Source: Trissonchulus latispiculum
Lineage: Eukaryota; Nematoda; Enoplea; Enoplida; Ironidae
Assembly (NCBI GenBank): GCA_030248195.1
Contig: JASAND010004283.1
Location: forward strand, 1-64,000
Direction: 5' to 3'
Length of the DNA: 64,000 bases
The notes below the pieces were generated by a model. That model saw only the letters and a program-made list of their open reading frames with translations. It had not been told where the DNA came from and did not search any database. The position numbers and the translations under genes are program-made. This document shows positions 28,868 to 41,275 of this stretch, piece after piece (the stretch's first letter is position 1; each line of letters opens with the position of its first letter).

Positions 28868-29300
28868 TTAATTGCTGGTTAGACAAACAGAGTTTACGAT
28901 TAGAAAAAAAATAGAGTCTTAGAACAGCTAAAATTTTACTAATAAGCTAATAAACAGCTGAAGTAGTTTACTGTGTCAAATCAAAATAGAAGCAAAAACA
29001 ACGCATGTGTATACAACGTACGTATACACCAAGATACGTGTGCTTAGAAGCAACTGCAGACGGAAGGATCAATGTAGAAGCGAAGAGGTATATAAGCGGG
29101 GGTCCGGGGGGCGGAGCCCCCCAGAAGAAGCCAGAGCCCAAACTACGTTGAATTGTCCCAAGAAATTAATTTAGAGCACTCTGGAAATTCTTGCTACCGA
29201 ATTTTTCGGCTGCGTATTTTGGTGCGTATTTTTGTTTTTGACTGCGTATTTTTAAGCTCGACTGCGTAAATACGCAGTATTTTACGCAAAAAAAACCGTG

Positions 29301-29990
29301 TCGCTCAATGACCTATCCATGTTGCTGGGGGGCACCCTGATGGTGCTGGGCCCAACCGTGACGCAACTCTGACTTTGGCCTCTTATACAGAAAGATCCAC
29401 AGTAGGCAGGTCGTTCATATTTGGCATTTGGGCTGGGGTGCGGAATTGCTACGCCATAGGCTATAGTAGGTTTCGCTCGGTGCCCTGTGGCGCCCTGGCC
29501 AGGGGTCCGGACCGTGGTCAAAGTGATCAAAATTCGAAATTTCCAAAAGTAGTCAAGTTTGGTATCAAATTACAGCCCTTGGTGAGGCGAACATTTTTTG
29601 TCATAGGAGGACCTCTCCAAAGTGAACCCAGTGGCGGTGGCGCCCTAACCAGGGGTCAAGTGTGTAGTGTGGGTTAGGGACTACGGACTGTGGAGGCCTA
29701 CACATAAGAGCTGCTGGGCTGATGGTGCTTGGCCCAACCGTGACGCAACTCTGACTTTAGCCTCTTTTGTGGATCAGAAAGATCCACAGTACGCATGTCG
29801 TTCATATTTGGCATTTGGCTGGGGTGCGGGAGGGCTACGCCGTAGGCTATAGTAGGTTTCGTCCGGACCCCTGAGGCGCCCTGGCCAGGGGTCCGGACCC
29901 GGGTCCGGGGTCCAAGTGGCCAAAAACCGATTTTTCCAAAAGTGGCCAGGTTTGATTTCAAGTGAAAGCCCTTGGTGAGGCGAACATTTT
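29301..29990. repeat. ~485-bp satellite resuming after the hAT-like element
   Basis: Continues the array cut at 14190, starting with the duplicated TCGCTCAA and then CTATCCATGT. Near-identical to 8805-9560. Confidence 0.85.
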
Positions 29991-30278
29991 TTTATTGGGG
30001 AACCCCTCCAAAGTGGACCCATCGGCCTGCGGCGCCCTGACCAGGGTCCGGACCGGTACAAAATGGTCAAAAAGAGGCTTTGGCTTTAGAGGCTTTGTGC
30101 GAGGCGAGGTTATAAGTTGTGCTACAGTGGAAAAATGTTGGAAAAAAAGAGTTTGAGCGAGGCTATAACTTGCGCTACAGCGGAAAAATGCTGGAAACAA
30201 GTGGGAAAAATGCCCTAGACGGGCATGCAATGGTGAGAATAGGGAAAGATGGAGGGCGGAAAAATGCCAATACATTTT

Positions 30279-30485
30279 ACGGTCGGCGCTGAAAATGATA
30301 GAAACTAGGGTTCATAACCGAATAGGGAATGCAGTCGGCGCTGAAAATGATAGAAACTAGGGTTCAGCGCCGAATAGGGAATGCGGTCGGCGCTGAAAAT
30401 GATAGAAACTAGATTCAGCGCCGAATAGGGAATGCGGTCGGCGCTGAAAATGCTAGAAACTAGGGTTCAGATCCGAATAGGGACG
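30279..30485. repeat. ~60-bp tandem repeat (copy B)
   Basis: Four units with GTCGGCGCTGAAAATGATAG, AAACTAG and CGAATAGGGAATG, equal to 9779-9990. Confidence 0.85.
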
Positions 30486-31422
30486 GCTGTCGGGTCATGT
30501 TGATGCGTGGAACAGGCACTTTCTCCGTCCATCCTATTCTGAATCTGACGAAATTGTATTTGGGTTTTTTCGACGCATCGGAAAAAAATGGAAAAATATT
30601 CGGAACATGTTCTGAAAGTTAATTTATGAAATCAGAACATTAAGAAACTATCAAAAACAGTGTTTAATAAGGTAAGAATACGATATGCGTGAATTTGAGA
30701 ATTTTGGGACTTAACCTTTTTGCCTTGGAATTTGAAAATAATTGCGTAACTCAGGTAGAGTTAATAATTCCATACCTAACAGTGGAGTGCTCAACCAAAA
30801 CTGTTAAAATATCTGCACTTGTTTACTTAACGAAGTCAGTATATACCTATGAAAACCACAAACCAGGTCTAGCAGAACCGCCAAGGTATACAGAACTCAC
30901 CTGTCCTTTGCTTTACAGCGTAACCTGCTGAAAATGTTTGATACCTGTAATCAATACTGGAATCTTTCTAAGCGCTTGTGTAATTGCATTTCCCCTGTGG
31001 GGGCTACTAAATATCGTGAAAACTGCTTCTGTGCATGCAAAAACATGAAATAACGCAACTTTTAGCACATTGTGTAATTTTGGAGTATATAACCGGAAAA
31101 AAGAAAAAAATGGAAAAAAATGGAAAAAACCGGAAAAAAGGTTTTTCCGGCAATCTTTTTTTCCGGAAAAAAACCAACCCTAGAATATAGGCTTCACTGT
31201 ATTGCAGCTGGCAAACGTTCAGAAATTAGGAAAAACCACTCTAACCGAAAATCTCGAATTTTTGTATCGGGATTGCGCGAAGGGTGTTAGAACGCTAAAA
31301 GAACTTATTTCGGAAAGTTTCATCAAATTTCATCGTGATTTACGCCGCCAAACAACAATATGTGCCCAAAAGGAATCGCCACCTTAAGGGAAGACCAGTG
31401 CAGTAAATTGTGCTATAGCCTC

Positions 31423-31456
31423 TATCATAGGGGTCGCGGTAGCGACCCCTATGATA
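31423..31456. repeat. Perfect 15-bp-stem hairpin (loop GGTA)
   Basis: TATCATAGGGGTCGC pairs perfectly with its complement across the loop GGTA. Same as 10918-10951 in copy A. Confidence 0.85.
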
Positions 31457-33311
31457 TGAGTCAAAACGCCCCAATGACATCCTTCAGAGGCGCTGCGCAG
31501 AGGCTGCGCAGATTTTGTGCGCAAAGGAAAGTCCGTGTCGGGTTTAGTATAATTGGAAAATTTCATCCCTCTAGCACTTACCGTTAAAAAGTTGTACTCG
31601 CCCTGCCGGCGATGTTTTTTTTCCGGTGTCTCCGTTTTACCCTCGTATGTCACTTTTTCATGGAATTTAGCGAAGGACAGAGACCTATTGCGGTATATCA
31701 TCAATATATATAGGTTACTGACTTTCGATATATGTAGTCGCCGCCGCGCCACAGTGCGCCGCAGCGCCACACCGGCGCGACAAAATCTGTTCAGAACGTC
31801 GAAATGGGATTACGTCGAAATGACCAAAAGTATGCATGGGATTAGCTTCTTTCCAGCTGTTTGTGCAAAAACACGCAAGACAAGTCATATATATATGGTT
31901 GATAAGGACATATATACGGATTATGACTTTTGAAGTCGAATTTTTGATATGTTGCGCCACAGTGCCACTGCGCCACAGCGCCACAGTGGCCCGCCAAAGT
32001 TGGTGAATTTTGGGTCGAACTTTGAACTTAATTTTTTCGCTTATTTTGCTACATGGGTGGCTCAAATTTTGCGTACAAGGTTTTTTTGGGACGGAGAATC
32101 GATTCCCGCTATCAGTTTTGCTGCCCGAGCAACCAAAGTTGCTGGGCTGGTTCCACTTGACCGTCTGAGGGGTCAGGTCGGTAACCGCATTCGTTAGGTC
32201 CATAGTTGGCTTTACTTAGCCTCTCAAAACTTTGTCTATAGGGGTTTTCTGGTGTGCCCAGCTCATTCCTGGTGTCCGTTTTTTCGTCCGACCCAACCAT
32301 CTTGCTGGACTGGTTCCACTTTGCCGTCTGGAGGGTCCGGTCACTACCGACTTCCGGGAACACCATATAGGACTGTACTTTGCCGTACTCACAACTCGCT
32401 CACTGAAAAATTTGTCGTTTTTATTTTCAGAACTATCTAAATACCAGCTTTGATCCGGGATTTTCAAAATTTGAAAGCTTTATTGAAAAATATATACCAC
32501 TGTTTGATTCGAGATTACGCTACTGCGGATGCAGTGTGTATATTCCTCCGCGTAATGAGTTTACAAATCATTTCCGTATCTGGGCAGTTGGGTTTCTCTT
32601 GACCGAAAAAGTGGAGGGCCTCCCGCCTCCACTTAAGGTGGTGATTCCCTTTGGTCACATAAAGTTTGCACCATTATTACTCATTCATTACTTGGAGTTA
32701 AGAAGCCATTTTTATATCAAAATGTAGCTTGGGATTTTCTCTCTTTAATGCATGCCACGAAATTAATGTTGCTTTTCTAAAATATTTTTAACACATTTTA
32801 GAAGAAGTATAATTTTCCAGGATTGTTGCCGACTCAAGTAAACTTTTTCGCGAGACATCGGTAGTATCATGTGAAAAAATTCATGTGAAAAGCAAAAATG
32901 TGAAGCTCATTGAGATCTTTTGAATGAATATAGTAGGGATGGGCGCGGAAAAAAGGACTGGAAAAAAGGTTTTTTCCGTTTTTTCCATTTTTTTCCGATG
33001 GGGTGGAAAAAATGAAAAATATTCCTAACGTTATTTTGACGATTTCTACAATGAAGTATCACGTTTTCTGAGTTTTTCCACCAATTTCACACTATTTACA
33101 ACCGTTTCCGTGGGTTATAGTAGGTGGGGGTATCTTAAATCTGACGAAATTGTATTTGGGTTTTTTCGACGCTTCGGAAAAAATGGAAAAAATATTCGGA
33201 ACATGTTTCTGAAAGTTAATTTATGAAATCAGAACATTAAGAAACTATCAAAAACAGTGTTTAATAAGGTAAGAATACGATATGCGTGAATTTGAGAATT
33301 TTGGGACTTAA

Positions 33312-34705
33312 GGGGGGGGCTACGAACGGTTTTGCCCAACTTCTTCAGAGAAACCTATCTTTTGGCATATGATTAGCTAATACATCAAGGTTAAATAGTC
33401 CGTAGTGGGCATTATTATATCTAACACACATCGATTCTGGCACTACGCCAAAGTCGAAATTTTGGTGCGAAAAGTGGGTTTTTTAAAAAAGCTTTTCTGA
33501 ATTCTGGTGGATTAACGGTTTGACCAATTCTGAAACGTTTTGCCACAAATGTTAACTGTTACTAGTGCTAAATATTAAAAGTATTCCGGCTTTCGAGCGT
33601 TGCTTCCTTCTTCAGCTATAACAGCTCAAAGTTTGAAATTTGACAAAAAGTTGCGATGTGACCGTGCGCCGTTTTCGATCTAATAAAATTGACAGCCCCT
33701 AGCCTACCCCAGCTTTTTACCACATATTAGGCTCTAATAGGGGCAAACTGTGTGTGAGTTTCGAGAGTTTTGGTTTTCTGGTTTGTGTGCTAGCAAACTT
33801 TTTGTTAAGAAATAACCCTTATTTTTAGGCCTGAAAAGCTAGCTAAGCGCAGTAAAAATGGGGTCAAAAAATTTTTTGTCTCCGATTTCGTGGAAAAGGT
33901 GGTTATAGGTGTTATTTGGCCTGCTGAATTCGAATATGAAATCCGTTTTTCGATATGACGCTTTCTTCGTTCAGTATGCGCTTACAACTGTCTTAAATCT
34001 TTTTGGAGCGATCGCCATCCATACTTCGAGAAATCAATCTAGCATTTCTAAACATTGGAGCGAGGTTTAGTGACCTAGCTATCGGCACATACTGGTACAC
34101 TCACTGGCCTGTAATGCGCAAGGTTTCAGCCGATTCTGCCACAGTACTTTGGAGTAATTGACTCACATCTTCGAAATGGCACCAAATAACAGCGACAATA
34201 TCGATAATGTAATCTAGCACTGCGAACGCAGGGATTAACAAATCACGTCATTTTTACATAAGTTAAGACAGATACTTGGAGTATTAATTGGAGCAAAGTT
34301 GGGCTCCTTTGATAAACCACAGCTCATTAGACGTTAGTTAACCTCCACCAGTATAGACCTGCAACACCCAATTTTTCGCACTTTGATTGTATCGCACAGA
34401 AAAGTATACAAAGATCTAAGGATTATTTTACACGATATCAAAGCGCTATATGTCAGCACTATTTCTGGAAAATTTGGGTACCGTACCTTGCGCATAGCGA
34501 TCAGGGCGAGGCAAAGTTTGTGTACGTGTCATGTCGAGCTTTGGACCGACAACACCAACTTCTGATGGTTCCACAGGACGCTACGCTGCATGGAATTCTT
34601 TCAAACTTCAAACTATTTTACACCAAACCTAATACTATTATATGGCAACAGACTAGTTAGCTTTTCCAACATCGAACTTTTAGTGAAATTCGTAGCCCCC
34701 CCCCC
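33312..34705. mobile_element. TTAA-flanked DNA transposon, non-autonomous (1.4 kb)
   Basis: Ends GGGGGGGGCTACGAA and TTCGTAGCCCCCCCCCC. The left flank is TTAA, the right flank TTAT. The empty site is seen twice as GGGACTTAACC (30706 and about 36181), so a TTAA target duplication with one later change fits a piggyBac-type mechanism. The interior has no transposase ORF; the longest ORF is 60 aa. A second left end of the family is at 39754. Confidence 0.8.
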
Positions 34706-36719
34706 CTTATCCTTTTTGCCTTGGAATTTGAAAATGATTGCGTAACTCAGGTAGAGTTAATAATTCCATACCTAACAGTGGAGTGCTCAACCAAAACTGT
34801 TAAAATATCTGCACTTGTTTACTTAACGAAGTGCAGTATATACCTATGAAAACCACAAACCAGGTCTAGCAGAACCGCCAAGGTGAATTTTGGGTCGAAC
34901 TTTGAACTTAATTTTTTCGCTTATTTTGCTACATGGGTGGCTCAAATTTTGTTTACAAAGGTTTTTTGGGACGGTGAATCGATTCCCGCTATCAGTTTTG
35001 CTGCCCGAGTAACCAAAGTTGCTGGGCTGGTTCCACTTGACCGTCTGAGGGGTCAGGTCGGTAACCGCTTTCGTTAGGTCCATAGTTGGCTTTACTTAGC
35101 CTCTCAAAACTTTGTCTATAGGGGTTTTCTGGTGTGCCCAGCTCATTCCTGGTGTCCGTTTTTTCGTCCGACCCAACCATCTTGCTGGACTGGTTCCACT
35201 TTGCCGTCTGGAGGGTCCGGTCACTACCGACTTCCGGGAACACCATATAGGACTGTACTTTGCCGTACTCACAACTCGCTCACTGAAAAATTTGTCGTTT
35301 TTATTTTCAGAACTATCTAAATACCAGCTTTGATCCGGGATTTTCAAAATTTGAAAGCTTTATTGAAAAATATATACCACTGTTTGATTCGAGATTACGC
35401 TACTGCGGATGCAGTGTGTATATTCCTCCGCGTAATGAGTTTACAAATCATTTCCGTATCTGGGCAGTTGGCTTTCTCTTGACCGAAAAAGTGGAGGGCC
35501 TCCCGCTTCCACTTAAGGTGGTGATTCCCTTTGGTCACATAAAGTTTGCACCATTATTACTCATTCATTACTTGGAGTTAAGAAGCCATTTTTATATCAA
35601 AATGTAGCTTGGGATTTTCTCTCTTTAATGCATGCCACGAAACTAATGTTGCTTTTCTAAAATATTTTTAACACATTTTAGAAGAAGTATAATTTTCCAG
35701 GATTTTTGCCGACTCAAGTAAACTTTTTCGCGAGACATCGGTGGTATCATGTGAAAAAATTCATGTGAAAAGCAAAAATGTGAAGCTCATTGAGATCTTT
35801 GAATGAATATAGTAGGGATGGGCGCGGAAAAAAGGACTGGAAAAAAGGTTTTTCCGTTTTTTCCATTTTTTTCCGATGGGGTGGAAAAAAATGGAAAAAT
35901 ATTCCTAACGTTATTTTGACGATTTCTACAATGAAGTATCACGTTTTCTGAGTTTTTCCACCAATTTCACACTATTTACAACCGTTTCCGTGGGTTATAG
36001 TAGGTGGGGGTATCTTAAATCTGACGAAATTGTATTTGGGTTTTTTCGACGCATCGGAAAAAATGGAAAAGTATTCGGAACATGTTCTGAAAGTTAATTT
36101 ATGAAATCAGAACATTAAGAAACTATCAAAAACAGTGTTTAATAAGGTAAGAATACGATATGCGTGAATTTGAGAATTTTGGGACTTAACCTTTTTGCCT
36201 TGGAATTTGAAAATGATTGCGTAACTCAGGTAGAGTTAATAATTCCATACCTAACAGTGGAGTGCTCAACCAAAACTGTTAAAATATCTGCACTTGTTTA
36301 CTTAACGAAGTGCAGTATATACTTATGATTATCACAAACCAGGTCTAGCAGAACCGCCAAGGTATACAGAACTCACCTGTCCTTTGCTTTACAGCGTAAC
36401 CTGCTGAAAATGTTTGATACCTGTAATCAATACTGGAATCTTTCTAAGCGCTTGTGTAATTGCATTTCCCCTGTGGGGGCTACTAAATATCGTGAAAACT
36501 GCTTCTGTGCATGCAAAAACATGAAATAACGCAACTTTTAGCACATTGTGTAATTTTGGAGTAACCGGAAAAAAGGAAAAAAATGGGAAAAAAATCTTTT
36601 TTCCGAAAAAAACCAACCCTAATATATATATATATACGTGCGCAACCTGTGTGAGCATCCTGTCCTCCACCCTAAAACTATCCTCTCGTCTTCCCGACAT
36701 TAGGTAAATGATAACCTAA

Positions 36720-37070
36720 ATTCGCAAAAACATTGCCTCAATACTAATAATGCCAATATGAGTCTTTTTGGCATGCACTCATATTGGTGCGTGTACAAAC
36801 TTGTCTTCTGCACTTTCCAGCCTCACCAGACTCATATTAGCATTTTACATGCTTGTCTTATCATGAGGGTGCGCGGAGCGCCCCTCATAATATGAGCTAT
36901 AAAGGCACTTTGCGGATTAGGGAAACTGTTAATTAGCCAAAACTAATTAACGGTAAGGAGTTGAGAGCTAAAGTTTACATTTTTGAAATCTCCAGGCCAA
37001 GAGCTTTCGAATGATACCAAACTTGCCCGGAAAAATGAACTTTGAAAAAATCTACTTTCTGATACAAGTT
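36720..37070. other. Repeat-rich spacer with CATATT words and a GC hairpin
   Basis: Several GACTCATATT / AATATGAG words and an imperfect hairpin at 36863-36888 (12-bp stem, one mismatch, loop GGA). No gene. Confidence 0.5.
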
Positions 37071-37332
37071 TAAAAGTGGGGGTTTTTTTCTCTGTATCGA
37101 CCACTTTTATAGGGCGATTTTTGCGCACACCGATTTTTCAAACGGCCCATAGGAAAAATTTTTCTATACTAATTTTTGATTATCTAGGCGATGGTCCAGA
37201 TCAAGTTTATGTTTCATTGATTTCCGAATTTCGCTCTGGGTCGATTTTTACAGATGGTCAAAAATGGAAAAATCGACGTTTGGACTTTGGACAAATTTTT
37301 CGAGGTCCCAATACAGAAAATTGTCAAAAAGT

Positions 37333-37960
37333 CGTCTAAAATAGCGTTTTTTGGCCATTTGGTGGTGCGCATATATAGTAAATCGGGGTCGCTGAAAACG
37401 ATGAGCATACTGCCGAAACCGCCCGAAGTGACCACTGGTCAGCATGGCCCCGCGGCACCTCGCCTAGGGTCAAAGTTTGGAAAAGTCACTAAAACAGCGT
37501 TTTTCGGGGTTTTGGTTGGGGGCATATATAGTAAATCGACTACGCTCGTTTCAATGAGCATATTTTCAGAAACGACGGAAGTGACCACTGGTCACTATGG
37601 TCTAGGTGGCCTATTGACCAGTGATCAAACTCCCTAAAACAGCGTTTTTCGGGATTTGGGTTGGGGGCATATATAGTAAATCGTCTACGCTCGTTTCAAT
37701 GAGCATATTTTCAGAACCGACGGAAGTGACCACTGGTCACTATGGCCTAGGTGGCCTTTTGACCAGTGGTCAAACCGCCTAAAACAGCGTTTTTCGGGAT
37801 TTTGTTTGGGGGCATATATAGTAAATCGACTACGCTCGTTTCAATGAGCATATTTTCAGAACCGACGGAAGTGACCACTGGTCACTATGGCCTAGGTGGC
37901 CTATTGACCAGTGGTCAAACCCCCTAAAACAACGTTTTTCGGGATTTTGGTTGGGATACA
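37333..37960. repeat. ~147-bp tandem repeat, four units
   Basis: Units contain AAAACAGCGTTTTTCGGG, GGGGGCATATATAGTAAATC, GAGCATATTTTCAG and GTGACCACTGGTCA...GGCCTAGGTGGCC. The first unit is more diverged and the last three are nearly identical. Overlapping ORFs are by-products. Confidence 0.85.
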
Positions 37961-39090
37961 CTCATGTAAAATGCAACATGAGCTATGATGGTCAACATTA
38001 AATATGTCAAGGACAAGATTTAAAACGTTTAATATGAGCCAGCATTTAAATCGGTGAAGGACAAGATGTAACTGACTAATATGAGCTCATATTGACGCGA
38101 TGATACTAAGTTGAGTTAACTATTTTGCACATTTCAAATTCGCATATACTTATACGTATATAAGTGTCGTACTATTGATATATACAATAAGTGAAGTGAA
38201 TCCAACGACACTGTGGATAAGCACACAGCAAATTTTTAGACATCAGCTGTGTATGTACTTTGTTGTATAAATGTGAGCCGATAATGAAGACTTGAAGAAT
38301 ACTGGTTTACAGGAGCTTTATACATTTATACATATACCAAATATATATGCCACTTAATTCAACTTTAAAGGGGAGAACGGATATCCGGGGAGAACTTCAT
38401 CTGCTTAAAGTGTTCACATACCTTAAATTCGTTGTTTGAGCTAGTGAAATTAGATTCAGACAGGACACATATTATAACCAAACATTACATGAAGCTAATG
38501 ACATTACGCAAGACGGTGAGGATTTGTCTAGACTTGGAATAATGGTAAAGAGTCTGTAGGCAAAATAGTAAGATGTCTTTGTGATGTCAAGCCGATGAAA
38601 CCACGGCAGGGAGCGTCAATATGAGCCCAAGAGAAACGTGGCGGCTCATATTAGTCAGTTACATCTTGTCCTTCACCGATGTAAATGCTGGCTCATATTA
38701 AACGTTTTAAATCTTGTCCTTGACATGTTTAAATGTTGACCATCATAGCAGGGTTTTTTTGGTCGCGGACAAGTGTGCAGTTTTTGTGCATTTTTAAAAA
38801 ATAGTGTGCATTTTGGAAAAAATGTGTGCATTTTTAAAAATTGCTTATTTTGAACTATAACGCACATTTTTGGCCGTAAATTTGTATTCTACCTATTTTT
38901 GGCTTTAACTGGAATCCCACACTTTATATAGTTAATGTTTTAATCATGATTTTAGATCTTAACTGGTTAGCACACGTGTATATATACTGATATTTACGCA
39001 AATGCATAACTAACAAATTTATTAACGTATTTAGGTGTCGGGTTTTGACATCTGCAATGCAGTGAACCTGTTAACTATATATATACATAC

Positions 39091-39129
<39 letters not shown>

Positions 39130-39530
39130 ATATATATATATATATATATATAAGCTAAAATACTTACAACCTATAGCAAAAATATTTCAATAATTAATTA
39201 GTGGCTTTAGTAAAGAAGAATAAAACAAAGTAAGGTCGTTGCGGCCATGCCATGACCGAAAAATGATAAGGGAAGCGGGGGTCTGGGGGCGGTAGCCCCC
39301 AGCTAAAAGCTAGAGCTTTTTTTAATATTTTAAGCACTTTGGAAATTTTTTAGAGCATTTTGTGGTTAGCGGAAGCAAAATTTGACTGTGCATTTATGTG
39401 TGCATTTTTAAATTTGAGTGTGCATTTTGGAAAAAAAGTGTGCATATGCACAATAAAATGCACAAAAAAACCCCTGCATCATAGCTCATATTGCATTTTA
39501 CATGTTCCATGTTGACTCATATTCCCTTTT
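37957..39530. mobile_element. Inverted-repeat element hit by a hAT-like element
   Basis: The left arm (37957-38100: TGTAAAATGCA, GCTATGATGGTCAACAT, GACAAGATTTAAAACG, GATGTAACTGACTAATATG) is repeated in reverse at 38600-38748 and resumes at 39485 (CTCATATTGCATTTTACATG) after the inserted element. Arms are about 150-170 bp. The ~500-bp centre has no ORF. Confidence 0.75.
38749..39476. mobile_element. hAT-like non-autonomous element (728 bp)
   Basis: Starts CAGGGTTTTTTTGG and ends CAAAAAAACCCCTG. It is flanked by CATCATAG on both sides (38741-38748, 39477-39484), an exact 8-bp duplication. Subterminal GTGTGCATTTTT repeats occur at both ends, with a GC hairpin at 39283-39302 (stem CTGGGGGC, loop GGTA) and an AT microsatellite at 39098-39152. 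Same plan as 14191-29300 but with a different subterminal word. Confidence 0.88.
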
Positions 39531-39753
39531 TTGTCCTTTAGGAGCATTTTTATTACTTGTTACTATACGTATAACTAAGCTTAAACTTGTACAAAGATCA
39601 AGTTTTAGTACCAAATGGAGACATTTTGTTGACCAAAAAATTGTAAACATTTTTGCTAAATATCCTTAAGGTTTGGCATTTTCTGAGCACCTTCTAGTGA
39701 GTGTGAAAAAGACAAAAAAGGGGCAGAGTCTGGATTAAACGGTGTAAATGGAT

Positions 39754-39967
39754 TAAAATTAAGGGGCGGGGCTACGAGTAGGTTGGCACACATCGTCGGA
39801 GAGAGCTAATTTTTCGCCCATCGTTAGCCAACATATCAAAGCAAAAAAGAGTTTAGGGTGGGCAACAATATATATATCTCATATACACCGCTTTTGGCAG
39901 GACGCCCATTGTTTCCTTGGCCAAGAAACTTAGGTAACTGCTCCGCCGATCGGATGAGGCGCCCGTG
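39754..39967. mobile_element. Fragment of the TTAA-flanked transposon family
   Basis: TTAAGGGGCGGGGCTACGA followed by sequence resembling the left end at 33312 (GAGAGAGCTAAT..., TAGCCAACATATCAA). Only the left part is visible before it is cut by the element at 39968. Confidence 0.6.
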
Positions 39968-40354
39968 CTGGGCTGATTCTAGTGGGAGGGGGGTGGCGGC
40001 CCCTCCCATAAACGACCTTCCCCCCCAAAAAATTCGTGCCCCCCCCCTAAAAAAATCGCCCCCTCCCAAACCCACAGGGTGCCCCTTTTGGTGCCAAATT
40101 TTGCCTGAAAAATTCGCTCAGAAGGCCAAATTTTCAAAAATTTTCCGGCTTCGCCGGAGGTTTTTGCTCATTTTTTGCCTGTTTAACACTAAATCTGCCT
40201 ATTTTTGCAATAAAAATCAACTTTGCAGTATGTACATGCCAGAAAAATAGCGGCATTTGTAGCATATTTTTCGAAAAATATTCGCCCCCCAAAATTCCTA
40301 CTATAGTACCCCCCACGGAGCCCCCCCAAGAAAAAATCCCTACAATAAGCCCAG
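39968..40354. mobile_element. C-rich 5-bp-duplication element, copy 1 (387 bp)
   Basis: CTGGGCTGATTCTAG ... CTACAATAAGCCCAG ends, flanked by CCGTG on both sides. C/G-run margins and a CCGG-CTTCG-CCGG hairpin word at about 40144-40158. No ORF of note. Confidence 0.82.
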
Positions 40355-40359
40355 CCGTG

Positions 40360-41275
40360 TGCTGCCTTGCTGGGGGTAGTGCACGCTAAAGAACCCTTAA
40401 TCCACTTATCGTCAAGAGTAGGGCGCGGAGCTCCCGGTGGAAGGTACCCCCCCTTGGGATATACCAGCACTTCTGTAATGTGGTACGCCTACGTCCTGCG
40501 AGGGAGTGTTGGGTGCAAACGAGCCAAGAAGGTGTCTGCTCCAGCTTCCCATTGTGGGACAGCATTCAGGCGACGAAGCGAGAGTCATACTAGCTATGAC
40601 CAAGAGTCTATAACACCAAGAGTGAGAAGCTTGGCCCTTCCTAATGGAAATGGCCTGCGAGATGCTCGGCACATTAAGGCCGAAATCTCGGGGGGGGGGG
40701 TACCACTTACCATTGTTCAGCATGTGTTTATATGCGTTTGAACTAAAACGCATCTGATTGGCTAATCGCCTACCTTATGTCAAATCAACGTGTATAAGCG
40801 GACCTCCCCCGAGATCTCAGGGAGTCCCGCTTAGCGTTGTTAAGCGTGTGTTTATATGCAGTCGAACTGAAAAGCCTCAGCTACCGCAATCCTCATCAGT
40901 GCTTTTCAGTTCGACTGCATATAAACACACGCTTAACAACGCTAAGCGGGACCCCCCCCCCCTGAGATCTCGTGGGGGTCCGCTTATACACGTAAATTTG
41001 ACATAAGGTAGGCGATTAGCCAATCAGCTGCGTTTTAGTTCAAACGCATATAAACACATGCTGAACAATGGTAAGTGGTACCCCCTCCCCCGAGATTTCG
41101 GCCTTAATGTACCGAGCATCTCGCAGGCCATTTTCATTAGGAAGGGCCAAGCTTCCCACTCTTGGTATTATAAACTCTTGCTATGACTGATGGGGAGAGA
41201 CAAATGTTAGCACCCTCATATAGCCTCTTGGCTGAGTAGCCCGGCAAAAACAACAACAACAACAACAACATTAAG
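40360..41275. mobile_element. Retroposon-like sequence ending in (AAC)n, split by a palindrome
   Basis: 40360-40590 and 41190-41272 look like parts of one SINE-like or LINE-tail-like repeat. It has a CTAAAGAACCC word near the start and finishes with TAGCCCGGCAAAAACAACAAC and further AAC units. Between them lies a near-perfect palindrome. Class not certain. Confidence 0.5.
40595..41189. repeat. ~600-bp near-perfect palindrome
   Basis: Arms of ~290 bp around about 40890-40905. AAGCTTGGCC, GGCCTGCGAGATGCTCGG, AACGCATATAAACACA-type and GCGTTGTTAAGCGTGTG words each recur in reverse. G/C runs differ slightly in length between the arms. Looks like a foldback element. Confidence 0.8.

Larger units (their letters stand above)
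14191..29300. mobile_element. hAT-like element carrying the Polinton inside it
   Basis: Starts CAGGGTTTTTTTTTG and ends CAAAAAAAACCGTG, flanked on both sides by TCGCTCAA (14183-14190 and 29301-29308), an exact 8-bp target duplication typical of hAT transposons. Its own sequence is only 14191-14562 plus 28868-29300, about 800 bp; the rest is the Polinton. Subterminal TGCGTATTTTT repeats occur at both ends, and GC hairpins sit at 14454-14474 and 29106-29122. It has no transposase of its own and is a non-autonomous relative in layout of the element at 38749-39476. Confidence 0.88.
30540..36610. repeat. 2.6-kb tandem repeat, about two and a quarter units
   Basis: The landmark CTGACGAAATTGTATTTGGG occurs at about 30541, 33139 and 36018. 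The second unit lost the part equal to 30888-32005 (it jumps at CCAAGGT, about 34880) and gained the TTAA-flanked transposon at 33312-34705. The third unit is truncated at about 36610 in A-rich GGAAAAAA sequence. The interior is conserved on both strands with no single favoured frame, so I do not call a gene. Confidence 0.8.

Noticed and set aside
1..29300. Two independent Polinton insertions
   Set aside because: Both copies share the same TTAATT and TCGCTCAA junctions and flanking satellite, so this is a duplication of one insertion.
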